Positions 1 through 7,024 of a DNA stretch of 7,089 bases are shown piece by piece (positions within the stretch are counted from its first letter, which is position 1; each line of letters opens with the position of its first letter). The notes below the pieces were generated by a model that was not told the DNA's origin, made no database searches, and was given only the letters and a program-made list of their open reading frames with translations. This stretch comes from Alphaproteobacteria bacterium (GTDB lineage: Bacteria > Pseudomonadota > Alphaproteobacteria > Rhizobiales > Aestuariivirgaceae). The translations under genes and the position numbers were made by a program. Location: assembly GCA_026400595.1 (NCBI GenBank), contig JAPLOT010000447.1, positions 1 through 7,089 of the forward strand, written 5' to 3'.

Positions 1-2
1 GC

Positions 3-1661
3 CTTCGCCCGATCTCGGCCCTGGTGGATGTGACGAACTACATCACCTTCACCTACGGGCGGCCCCTGCATGTCTTCGACGCCGACAAGGTGAAGGGGAA
101 CATCCGTGCGCGGCTTGCGAAAGGCGGTGAGACCATCGCGGCGCTCGACGGCAAGACCCATACGCTCACACCCGACATGACGGTCATCGCCGACGACGCA
201 GGTCCGGAGGCCATCGCCGGCATCATCGGCGGCGCCCATTCGGGCTGCTCGGACGCCACCGTCAATGTCTTCCTGGAGTCGGCCTACTTCGATGCCCTGC
301 GCACGGCCGCCACTGGCCGCAGGCTCGGGATCAATTCCGATGCGCGCTACCGCTTCGAGCGCGGCGTCGATCCGGCTTTCACGCCGGTCGGGGCCGAGAT
401 CGCCACACGCATGATCCTCGACCTCTGCGGCGGCGAAGCTTCGACGATCGTGATGGCAGGCGACATGCCCGATACGGCGCGGCGCTATGCCCTGCGCAAG
501 ACCCGGGTGAAGTCGCTGGCCGGCGCCGATGTCGCCGTGCCGCGGCAGAAGGCGATTCTCGAAGCGCTGGGATTCGGCGTGACCGAAACGGCCGACACGC
601 TGGACTGCGCGGTGCCCTCCTGGCGCCCGGACGTTCACGGCGAAGCGGATCTGGTCGAAGAGGTGGCCCGCATCTACGGGCTCGACAACATTCCGCCCGC
701 CCCCATGGCGCGGACGAGCGCCGTTGCTAAGCCGGTGCTCACCGTGCTGCAGAGGCGCATGTTGGCGGCGCGCCGCATGCTGGCCGCGCGCGGCTTCAAC
801 GAGGCCGTGACCTGGGCCTTCCTGCCGGAGGATCAGGCGAAGCTTTTCGGCGGCGGCCAGCCCGAGCTCAAGCTCGCCAATCCGATCTCCTCGGAACTCT
901 CGGATATGCGGCCGTCGCTGCTGCCCAACCTGATCGCGGCGGCCGGGCGCAACATGGACCGCGGCTTCGCCGATCTTGCCCTGTCGGAGATCGGCCATGC
1001 CTATGCCGGTGATCGTCCGCAGGACGAAACCCTGCGAGCGGCCGGCATCCGCCGTGGCGCTGCGGTGGCGCGCAATGTTCATGGCGGCGCCCGCGCGGTC
1101 GATGCCTTCGACGCCAAGGCCGATGCAATGGCTGTGCTGGAGGCGGCCGGGGCACCCGTCGCCACGGTGCAGGTCGTGCCCGGCGCGCCGGCCTGGTATC
1201 ACCCCGGACGGTCCGGCACGATCCAGATGGGGCCGCAGAACAAGCTGGCCCATTTCGGCGAGATCCATCCGCGCGTTCTCGCCGCGATGGACGTGAAGGG
1301 CCCGCTCGTCGCCTTCGAGATCGTGCTCGATGCGATTCCGGCTTCGAAGTCCAAGGGTGCCACGCGCGCCGCGCTGCAGACATCCGACCTTATGCCGCTC
1401 ACCCGCGACTTCGCCTTCGTGGTCGACAGCGGCGTAGAGGCGGAGAAGCTCATCAAGGCCGCGAAGAGCGCCGACAAGGCGCTGATCAGCGACGCCGCCG
1501 TCTTCGACGTCTACAGGCTCGACGGCGGCAAGACCTCGCTGGCGGTGGAAGTGACGCTGCAACCGCGCGACAAGACGCTGACCGATGCCGAGATCGAGGT
1601 CGTTTCGTCCAGGATCGTGGCGGCCGTGTCCAAGGCAACCGGCGCAACCCTGAGAAGCTGA
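3..1661 (+). CDS. pheT: Phenylalanine--tRNA ligase beta subunit, 5'-truncated by window edge
   Basis: This is the beta chain of the cytoplasmic alpha2beta2 enzyme that charges tRNA-Phe with phenylalanine. The frame is open from base 3 and its first residues read LRPISALVDVTNYI, a conserved PheT segment. The real start is therefore outside the window, and the GTG at 24 is an internal valine. About 552 codons of a family usually near 800 are present, so the N-terminal tRNA-binding-like part is missing. Counting from the valine at 24, a B3/B4 (editing) domain runs to about residue 140, with GIIGG, NSDARYRFERGVDP and similar blocks. A B5 domain follows at about 155-225, ending in PSWRPDVHGEADLVEEVARIYG. 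A catalytic-core-like domain spans about 240-440, and a C-terminal ferredoxin-like anticodon-binding domain about 453-545 (LMPLTRDFAF near its start, LQPRDKTLTDAEIE near its end). No frame damage is seen. The stop TGA shares its last base with the ribosome binding site of the next gene, so pgi is probably cotranscribed. Family assignment is very secure. Confidence 0.97.
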   Translation, partial: LRPISALVDVTNYITFTYGRPLHVFDADKVKGNIRARLAKGGETIAALDGKTHTLTPDMTVIADDAGPEAIAGIIGGAHSGCSDATVNVFLESAYFDALRTAATGRRLGINSDARYRFERGVDPAFTPVGAEIATRMILDLCGGEASTIVMAGDMPDTARRYALRKTRVKSLAGADVAVPRQKAILEALGFGVTETADTLDCAVPSWRPDVHGEADLVEEVARIYGLDNIPPAPMARTSAVAKPVLTVLQRRMLAARRMLAARGFNEAVTWAFLPEDQAKLFGGGQPELKLANPISSELSDMRPSLLPNLIAAAGRNMDRGFADLALSEIGHAYAGDRPQDETLRAAGIRRGAAVARNVHGGARAVDAFDAKADAMAVLEAAGAPVATVQVVPGAPAWYHPGRSGTIQMGPQNKLAHFGEIHPRVLAAMDVKGPLVAFEIVLDAIPASKSKGATRAALQTSDLMPLTRDFAFVVDSGVEAEKLIKAAKSADKALISDAAVFDVYRLDGGKTSLAVEVTLQPRDKTLTDAEIEVVSSRIVAAVSKATGATLRS

Positions 1662-1666
1662 GGAGG
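1661..1666 (+). promoter_or_regulatory. Shine-Dalgarno sequence of pgi
   Basis: The sequence AGGAGG ends six bases before the ATG at 1673 and begins on the last base of the pheT stop codon. It is a near-perfect ribosome binding site and fixes the pgi start. The translation signal is intact although the reading frame behind it is broken. Confidence 0.85.
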
Positions 1667-2023
1667 CCGCGCATGGCGAGGTTGAAACCCGGTGATACCC
1701 GCAAGGCCTTCGCCGCGCTGAAGGCGCATCGCAAGTCGGGAGCGCCAACGGACATGCGCAAGGCCTTCGACAGGGATTCGAAGCGCTTCGCAACCTTCTC
1801 GGCGCGCAGCGACGACCTGCTGCTCGATTACTCGAAATGCGCCGTGAACGGCCGCACCATGAAGCTGCTGCGGGACCTTGCCGTCGCAGCGGACGTCGAA
1901 GGCCAGCGCGACCGGATGTTCGAAGGCGCCGTCATCAACACCACCGAGGGACGCGCCGTGCTGCATACGGCGCTGCGCGGGAACAGCCCGGTTCTGGTCG
2001 ACGGGCGCGACGTGATGCCGGAG

Positions 2024-2032
2024 GTGAACGTC
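2024..2032 (+). other. In-frame deletion junction 1 in pgi
   Basis: The protein jumps from DVMPEVN directly to VDGAHIADTL. In intact Pgi these blocks are separated by about 62 residues that contain the glycine-rich IGIGGSDLGP loop of the first SIS domain. Both flanks in relatives carry an Asn codon (EVN on the left, SNVDG on the right), so the AAC at 2027-2029 is a plausible short repeat at which the deletion closed. The break is in frame, so it is invisible to a frame-based check. The gap size comes from a remembered E. coli sequence and is approximate. Confidence 0.85.
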
Positions 2033-2359
2033 GACGGCGCGCATATCGCCGACACGCTGAAGGGCCTCGATGCGGCCAGGACGCTGTTCCTCATCGCGTC
2101 AAAGACCTTCACCACCATCGAGACCATGACCAATGCGGCGACCGCCCGCAGATGGCTGGCGGAAAGACTGGGCGAGGCGGCGGTCGCCGATCATTTCGCA
2201 GCGATCTCCCCCGCCATCCCCATGGTCACGGCGTGCGGCATCCGCGTGGACCGGTTCTTCGGGTTCTGGGACTGGGTGGGGGGGCGCTACTCCATATGGT
2301 CGGCCATCGGCCTGCCGCTGATGATCGCCATCGGCGCGGACAACTTCCGCCGCTTCCTC

Positions 2360-2384
2360 GACGTCCGGTGCTGCACTGAAACTG
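2360..2384 (+). other. Frameshifting deletion junction 2 in pgi
   Basis: The first frame is normal through NFRRFLD (last codon 2360-2362). The second frame is recognisable from LASGPIVWGEPG (Leu codon at 2382), and the preceding SGAALK from 2364 may also be genuine. About 67 codons are missing between these points, plus a net change of reading frame. The lost part normally carries GAHAMD, the buried LPVLL helix, the PYDQ region and the MESNGK loop with the catalytic glutamate. The exact breakpoint cannot be set without an intact relative. Confidence 0.87.
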
Positions 2385-2920
2385 GCTTCCGGCCCCATCG
2401 TCTGGGGCGAGCCCGGCACCAATGGCCAGCACGCCTTCTTCCAGCTCCTGCATCAGGGCACCGATGTGATCCCCGTCGAGTTCCTGATCGCCGCCGAAGC
2501 CCATGAGCAGGGCATGTCGGAACATCATGCGCTGCTGATCGCCAATTGCCTGGCGCAGTCCCAGGCGCTGATGAAGGGCCGCACCCTGAAGGAGGCAGAA
2601 GCGCAGCTCCTCGCCATTGGCAAGAGCAAGGACGACGTAAAGCGTCTGGCCCCGCATCGCGTCTTCACCGGCAACCGTCCGTCGCTGACGCTGGCCTACC
2701 GGCTGCTCGATCCCTTCACGCTGGGCCGGCTCATCGCGCTCTACGAGCATCGCGTCTTCGTCGAGGCGGCCATCTGGGGCATCAATGCCTTCGACCAGTG
2801 GGGCGTGGAACTGGGCAAGGAACTGGCGACCGGTCTGCAGCCGGTGGTGGAAGGACAGCGTGGTACCGAGGGGCTGGACGCCTCGACGGCAGGTCTTGCG
2901 ACCTATCTCCGGTCGCTCGC

Positions 2921-2928
2921 CTGATCAG
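2921..2928. other. Abutting convergent stop codons within an 8-bp palindrome
   Basis: The pgi stop TGA (2922-2924) touches the stop of the minus-strand glpD gene (2925-2927, read as TGA on that strand). Together they form TGATCA inside the palindrome CTGATCAG. There is no intergenic base between the two transcription units, and I see no strong hairpin followed by a T run on either strand near here. Termination must occur inside the opposing gene, be Rho-dependent, or overlap. Confidence 0.8.
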
Positions 2929-4409
2929 CCACCGATGAACTGCTTGACCGCCGCGCGCTGGGCCTCGTCGAGGTGCAGGCCATGCTTGGTACGGCGGTCG
3001 AGGATGTCCTCGGCCGTCATGGCCCATTCTGACGCTCGCAGATAGTCGATTTCGGATTCGAACAACCCGTCGCCGAAATCATGGCCGAGGTCCTTCAGGG
3101 ACCTGGCCCCGTTGATCAGCTTCTCGGCGCGCGTGCCATAGAGCCTTGCATAGTGTCGTGCCAAAGGCGCAGGCAGCCATCCGTGCCGGCGCTGCAGCGC
3201 CGCGAGATAGGCGTCAAAATCTGCTGCAGGCATGTCGCCGCCGGGCAGCGGCGCTGCGGCGGTCCAGTCGCCGGACATCTGCGGCAGGAAGGGCTTCAGC
3301 TTCTGCAGGGCATGTTCCGCAAGCTTGCGGTAGGTCGTGATCTTGCCGCCGAAGACAGACAGCAGCGGCGGCGTGCCGTCGACGTCGAAGACATAGTCGC
3401 GGGTGACGGCCGACGGATTGGCCGCATTGTCGTCGTAGAGCGGGCGGACGCCCGAGAAGCTGTAGACCACGTCGGCGCGTGTGAGCGACTTGCGGATGTA
3501 GCGGTTCACCGCCTTGAGAAGATAGTCGATCTCGCGGTCGTCGATGGCCACATCCTCCGCCTTCCCGTCATAGGGAATGTCGGTCGTGCCGATCAGGCAG
3601 AGATCGCCCTCGTAGGGATTGACGAAGATCACGCGCTTGTCGTCGTTCTGGAAGAGATAGGCCTGCGGCCCGTCCCAGAACTTCGGTACCACGATGTGGC
3701 TGCCCTTGACGAGGCGCACCCGGCGGCCGGCATTGGACCCGGTCACGCCGTTGATGACGCCTTCGACCCAGGGGCCCGCTGCATTGGCGATTGCGCGGGC
3801 GCAGAGGCTGTATGCATGCCCATCGGATCCGCGCAGCGTGACGTCCCAGGCCTCGCCACTGCGCCGCGCCGCCGTGGCGGCCGTCCGCGTCATGATGCGG
3901 GCGCCGCGTTCCTGGGCGTCGAGCGCATTGAGAAGGACGAGGCGGGCATCGTCCACCCAGCAGTCCGAGTACTCGAAGGCGAGGGTATACTGCTCCTTGA
4001 TCGGCGCGCCTTCCGGATCGCGACGCAGATCGAGGCGGCGGCAGCCCGGCAGTTTTTCGCGCCCGCCGAGATGGTCGTAGAGAAAGAGCCCCAAGCGCAC
4101 CATCCAGGCCGGGCGCTGCTCGGGCGAATGCGGCAGTACGAAACGCATCGGCCAGACGATGTGAGGTGCGGCGCGGAGAAGCACCTCGCGCTCGATCAGC
4201 GCTTCGCGGACCAGCCGGAACTCGTAGTATTCCAGATAACGGAGCCCGCCGTGGATCAGCTTGCCCGAGCGCGACGAGGTGCCTTGCGCGAGATCGTCCT
4301 TCTCGCAGAGAAGCACCGAGAGGCCGCGGCCGGCGGCATCGCGCGCGATGCCGGCGCCATTGATCCCGCCACCGATGACAAGGAGATCGACGGAACCGAG
4401 ATCGGTCAT
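2925..4409 (-). CDS. glpD: FAD-dependent glycerol-3-phosphate dehydrogenase family protein (GlpD/EryB type)
   Basis: Enzymes of this family oxidise a polyol phosphate (glycerol-3-phosphate to dihydroxyacetone phosphate in GlpD) at the inner face of the membrane and pass electrons to quinone. The 494-residue protein is close to the usual 500. Residues 10-20 (LVIGGGINGAG) form the dinucleotide-binding loop, with Glu36 ending the second strand. Family blocks follow: LIHGGLRYLEYYEFRLVREAL (51-71), FEYSDCWVDDARLV (145-158), KGSHIVVP (235-242), IGTTDIPY (273-280), SGVRPLYDD (319-327) and SVFGGKITTYRKLAEHAL (351-368). A C-terminal GlpD cap domain contains LARHYARLYG. The open frame extends upstream, but ATG 4409 is chosen because MTDLGSVDLLVIGGG matches the family N-terminus and leaves 10 bases after the preceding stop. 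It is the last gene of the operon. Brucella EryB (erythritol phosphate dehydrogenase) belongs to the same fold. With an EryA-like kinase upstream and no GlpK in view, the substrate may be a longer polyol phosphate rather than glycerol-3-phosphate. Confidence 0.93.
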   Translation of the reverse strand: MTDLGSVDLLVIGGGINGAGIARDAAGRGLSVLLCEKDDLAQGTSSRSGKLIHGGLRYLEYYEFRLVREALIEREVLLRAAPHIVWPMRFVLPHSPEQRPAWMVRLGLFLYDHLGGREKLPGCRRLDLRRDPEGAPIKEQYTLAFEYSDCWVDDARLVLLNALDAQERGARIMTRTAATAARRSGEAWDVTLRGSDGHAYSLCARAIANAAGPWVEGVINGVTGSNAGRRVRLVKGSHIVVPKFWDGPQAYLFQNDDKRVIFVNPYEGDLCLIGTTDIPYDGKAEDVAIDDREIDYLLKAVNRYIRKSLTRADVVYSFSGVRPLYDDNAANPSAVTRDYVFDVDGTPPLLSVFGGKITTYRKLAEHALQKLKPFLPQMSGDWTAAAPLPGGDMPAADFDAYLAALQRRHGWLPAPLARHYARLYGTRAEKLINGARSLKDLGHDFGDGLFESEIDYLRASEWAMTAEDILDRRTKHGLHLDEAQRAAVKQFIGG

Positions 4410-4419
4410 GAGCGGCCCA

Positions 4420-5463
4420 TCAGCACCGGTTGAGCGGCGGCTCGCCCGCGAGATAGCGCCGGACCTCCTCGGCGGCGAGGCCCGCGGCGTAGCGCACGGT
4501 CTTGACCGAGGCACCGGCGATGTGCGGCGTCAGGGTCACGTTCGGAAGATGCAGCAGCCCGGACTCGGCCGGCTTGGGCTCGACGTCGAAAGTCTCCAGC
4601 ATGGCACCGCGCAGGTGGCCGCTCTTGAGCGTCTCGTACAGTGCATCGTAGTCGACCAGAGGCCCGCGCGCCGTGTTGATGAAGTAGGAGCCCTTCTTCA
4701 TCTGCGCGAAGCGCTCGCGGTTCATCATCTTCGTCGTTTCCGGCGTGACACGCGGATGCAGCGAGACCACATCCGACTCGCCCAGAACGCGGTCGAGCGA
4801 GGTCTGGATCACGCCGTCACGCAGGTCGTCGGCAGAGAGCTGGACATAGGGGTCCGCCACCAGGATGCGGCAGCCGAAGGCCTTCAGCAGCCGCACCACC
4901 CTGCGGCCGACTTCGCCATAGCCGATCAGGCCCACGGTCATCTCCGACAATTCCTCGCCGGCAAGATCGGCGCGGTAGAGATCGCCGCGCCATTCGCCGC
5001 GGCGCAACGCATCATGGCCGCGGGTGATGTTGCGGGTCTCCGCCAGGATGGCGCCGATGGTGAATTCGGCGACCGCGCTGGCATTGCGGCCGGGGGTGTT
5101 GACCACCGTGATGCCGCGGTCACGTGCGGCCTTCATGTCGATGTTGACCGGGCCGCCGCGCGAGACGGCGACGAATTTCAGCTTTGGCAGCCGGTCCATC
5201 ATGCCGGCCGAGAGCGGGGCCAGCTGCGTCACCAGGATCTCGGCGTCGCCGGCGAACGCCACGATCTCGTCGGCCGATCCCATGTATTCCTTGAGCCCGT
5301 CCATGCCCGCAACCGCATAGCCATGCTCCATCGGCTCGTCCGGCCATTTCAGGTCATGGCTGGCGATCTCGAAGTCGAAGAGCCGGCAGCGCTCGCGGAT
5401 CGCCTCCTCGAACATGGAGGAAAGCATGAAGAGGTCGCCGATGATGGAAATCCTATGCGGCAT
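4420..5463 (-). CDS. NAD-dependent D-2-hydroxyacid dehydrogenase family protein
   Basis: The protein belongs to the D-isomer-specific 2-hydroxyacid dehydrogenase family, soluble enzymes that interconvert 2-hydroxy and 2-keto acids. It has 347 residues with the split substrate-binding domain at the two ends. The inserted Rossmann domain carries VGLIGYGEVG (177-186), and Asp204 (LVADPY) at the end of the next strand favours NAD over NADP. The catalytic trio is visible: Arg266 in NTARGPLVD, Glu295 in TFDVEP and His314 in TPHIAGAS. Another family block is RNASAVAEFTIGAIL (126-140). No ACT domain follows, so it is not a full-length regulated SerA. ATG 5463 is preferred to an upstream start because MPHRISIIGD begins the fold directly. 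It overlaps the 3' end of the kinase gene by 11 bases, which suggests translational coupling. Its substrate is unknown. The operon suggests a polyol- or sugar-acid intermediate; a phosphorylated hydroxyacid is possible but not shown. Confidence 0.9.
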   Translation of the reverse strand: MPHRISIIGDLFMLSSMFEEAIRERCRLFDFEIASHDLKWPDEPMEHGYAVAGMDGLKEYMGSADEIVAFAGDAEILVTQLAPLSAGMMDRLPKLKFVAVSRGGPVNIDMKAARDRGITVVNTPGRNASAVAEFTIGAILAETRNITRGHDALRRGEWRGDLYRADLAGEELSEMTVGLIGYGEVGRRVVRLLKAFGCRILVADPYVQLSADDLRDGVIQTSLDRVLGESDVVSLHPRVTPETTKMMNRERFAQMKKGSYFINTARGPLVDYDALYETLKSGHLRGAMLETFDVEPKPAESGLLHLPNVTLTPHIAGASVKTVRYAAGLAAEEVRRYLAGEPPLNRC

Positions 5464-7024
5464 GGCCGGTCTCGCTGCGCCGCGCCGCCATGGCCTTCCA
5501 GACGGGGCGCATGGTTTCGCGGGTTTCCTTGTAGAGCGGGAAGGCGGCGTCATAGGCCTTCACCAGGTCTGAGTCGGGCGGCGTGACGCTGCCCAGCAGC
5601 GGATCGACCCATTGCGCCGCACAGGCTTCGAGCGACGGGTAGAGCTTCTGCTGCACGGCGGCCATCATGGCCGCACCGGCCGCACCCGCTTCCTCGCGCG
5701 TGACGGTCCGCACCCGCGCCTTGAGCGCGCTGGCCAGCATGCGGCGCAGGGCGCCCGAGCGGGCCGCACCGCCGGTGATGCGCACTTCCTCCGGAATGTC
5801 GCCCATCGCCGCGTAGCAATCACGGGCCGCGAAACAGAGACCCTCGAAGACCGCGCGCATCATTTCGGCATAGCCCATGCCGAGTTCGAGCCCGGTGAAC
5901 ATGGCGCGGGCCGCCGGCTCCATGAATGGTCCGCGCTCGCCGGCCGCGGAGATATAGGGATGATAGAGGAGGCGCGCGGGAGCAGCGGCCAGGATCCTCT
6001 CGTCGATGCCCTTGAGCAGGTCGCCGCGGCTGCGCGTGATGCCTTCGGCTTCCAGAATGCCGCGCGCCACGTCCAGCAGCCAGTCGATGTTGAGCGTCGA
6101 GGCCATGTTCGACTGCATCTGCGCATACATGCCGGGAACCGGGAAGGCCATGGTGTAGCCGGACATCTCGGCATTGAGGCGCACGTGCTCCGCGGAGGGT
6201 GCCACCCGCATATGCATGCCGGTGGACCCCACGATGGTGCAGCCGGTGCGGCCCTGCGGATCGTAGAGTCCGCCGCCGACGCCGGTGCAGACCACATCGA
6301 CATAGCCCAGCACCACGGGCGTTCCCGCCTTGAGCCCTGTCAGCCTGGCGGCTTCGGGCGAAAGCCCGTGCTGGACCTCGGTGCCATCGAGGATCTCCGG
6401 CAGCAGGGATTTCGCATCGGGGGCACCCAGCGCATCGAGGATCTCCGGTGCGTAGCGTCGGTTCACATATTGGCCGAAGGTGAAGTTCGCCTCAGAGGGA
6501 TCCGTGGCACGGATGCCCGTCAGCTTGAAGTGGAGCCAGTCCTTGCAATGAAAGCCGGTGGTGGCTCGCGCCAGCACGTCGGGGCGATTGCGCGTCATCC
6601 AGGCGAGCTGCACGCTCATCTGGCAGGCATTCACGCCGGTGCCGGTGCGCCGGTAATGCGCGGCGTGATCCGCGCTGTTGACGAAGTCCTCGGCAATGGC
6701 GGCGGCTCGCGCATCGAGCCACAGCCAGGCCGGCGCCACCGGTTCGCCCGCCTTGTCGACGAGCCACATGCCGTCGCCCTGTCCGGTGACCGCGATGGCC
6801 ACAAGTCGCTTCGCCAGGTCCGGCACCTTCTCGGTCAGCTGCCGCAGTGTTTCGGCCGCGTCGCGCCAGGTGCGGGCCATGTCCTGTTCGGCACCGCCGT
6901 CCGCGAAGGTCTGATAGGCATTGGGAATGGCCGCCGCAGCGATCTGCTCGCCCGCCGTCGTGAAGACCACCGACTTGATGACGGAGGTTCCCGCGTCGAT
7001 GCCGATGAGGACGCCGTCGCTCAT
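5453..7024 (-). CDS. FGGY-family carbohydrate kinase (erythritol kinase EryA/xylulokinase-like)
   Basis: FGGY kinases transfer the ATP gamma-phosphate to a sugar or polyol, trapping it in the cytoplasm. The 523-residue protein starts with IGIDAGTSVIKSVVF (7-21), the first phosphate motif with Asp10. It continues with VTGQGDGMWL (79-88) and WLWLDARAA (100-108), the usual sugar-contacting strand. GYVDVVCTGVGGG (240-252) supplies the likely catalytic base Asp243. VGSTGMHMR (265-273) and ITGGAARSGALRRMLA (416-431) form the ATP-binding half, followed by EEAGAAGAAMMAA (444-456). Length and several blocks (GQGDG, HCKDWL, RATDPSEA, LYHPYISAAGERGPF, RDCYAAMG) resemble Brucella/rhizobial EryA as I remember it. 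It is distinctly unlike GlpK, which would have GDQQAA in place of GYVDVV. ATG 7024 overlaps the stop of the upstream ABC ATPase by four bases (ATGA) and follows a purine-rich GCGAGG. Family certain; substrate (erythritol, another tetritol or pentitol, or xylulose) undecided. Confidence 0.92.
   Translation of the reverse strand: MSDGVLIGIDAGTSVIKSVVFTTAGEQIAAAAIPNAYQTFADGGAEQDMARTWRDAAETLRQLTEKVPDLAKRLVAIAVTGQGDGMWLVDKAGEPVAPAWLWLDARAAAIAEDFVNSADHAAHYRRTGTGVNACQMSVQLAWMTRNRPDVLARATTGFHCKDWLHFKLTGIRATDPSEANFTFGQYVNRRYAPEILDALGAPDAKSLLPEILDGTEVQHGLSPEAARLTGLKAGTPVVLGYVDVVCTGVGGGLYDPQGRTGCTIVGSTGMHMRVAPSAEHVRLNAEMSGYTMAFPVPGMYAQMQSNMASTLNIDWLLDVARGILEAEGITRSRGDLLKGIDERILAAAPARLLYHPYISAAGERGPFMEPAARAMFTGLELGMGYAEMMRAVFEGLCFAARDCYAAMGDIPEEVRITGGAARSGALRRMLASALKARVRTVTREEAGAAGAAMMAAVQQKLYPSLEACAAQWVDPLLGSVTPPDSDLVKAYDAAFPLYKETRETMRPVWKAMAARRSETGHAA

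Larger units (their letters stand above)
1673..2924 (+). pseudogene. pgi: Glucose-6-phosphate isomerase, disrupted by two internal deletions
   Basis: Pgi interconverts glucose-6-phosphate and fructose-6-phosphate in the cytoplasm. Two frames are needed to read this copy. The first runs from ATG 1673 to about 2362 (MARLKPGDTRKAF, RAVLHTALR, DVMPEVN, SKTFTTIETMTN, FWDWVGGRYSIWSAIGL). It then enters nonsense and stops at 2506. The second picks up by about 2370-2382 and runs to TGA 2922-2924 (SGPIVWGEPGTNGQHAFFQ, APHRVFTGNRPS, IALYEHRVFVEA, FDQWGVELGKELA). Only about 417 codons remain of a family length near 545. Compared with E. coli Pgi from memory, about 62 residues are missing after DVMPEVN, including IGIGGSDLGP, and about 67 after NFRRFLD, including MESNGK. 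The catalytic glutamate is thus lost, while the His in GQHAF and the Lys in FDQWGVELGK remain. The product should be inactive. The remaining codons are well conserved, so inactivation is recent or is an assembly artefact. Confidence 0.93.

Noticed and set aside
24..26. GTG as the start codon of pheT
   Set aside because: The frame is open to the left edge and the residues before the GTG (LRPISAL) match internal PheT sequence, so the gene is simply cut by the window.
2278..2284. G7 homopolymer as a phase-variation or sequencing-error cause of the pgi frameshift
   Set aside because: The frame is correct on both sides of the run (WVGGRYS reads normally). The frame is lost about 80 bases later, together with ~67 codons.
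1673..2506. A 277-codon protein as a genuine short Pgi variant
   Set aside because: The last ~47 residues are an out-of-frame translation of conserved Pgi sequence, and essential parts are missing. It is the broken 5' part of the pseudogene.
3081..4433. Long plus-strand open frame (450 codons) opposite glpD
   Set aside because: It is antisense to a clear GlpD protein, has low-complexity Arg/Ala/Val/Asp-rich composition typical of shadow frames in GC-rich DNA, and shows no recognisable motif.
4410..4514. 35-residue N-terminal extension of GlpD starting at 4514
   Set aside because: The extension is Arg/Pro/Ser-rich, lies within the upstream dehydrogenase gene and precedes a family-typical N-terminus at 4409.
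4420..5463. Hydroxyacid dehydrogenase as phosphoglycerate dehydrogenase SerA
   Set aside because: It is the right superfamily but only 347 residues with no C-terminal ACT or intervening domain, and it sits in a carbohydrate operon, so a serine-pathway role is not supported.
4261..5586. Long plus-strand open frame (441 codons) spanning three minus-strand genes
   Set aside because: It crosses the ends of glpD and the kinase and covers the whole hydroxyacid dehydrogenase, all well supported on the other strand. It resembles no known family and is a GC-bias shadow.
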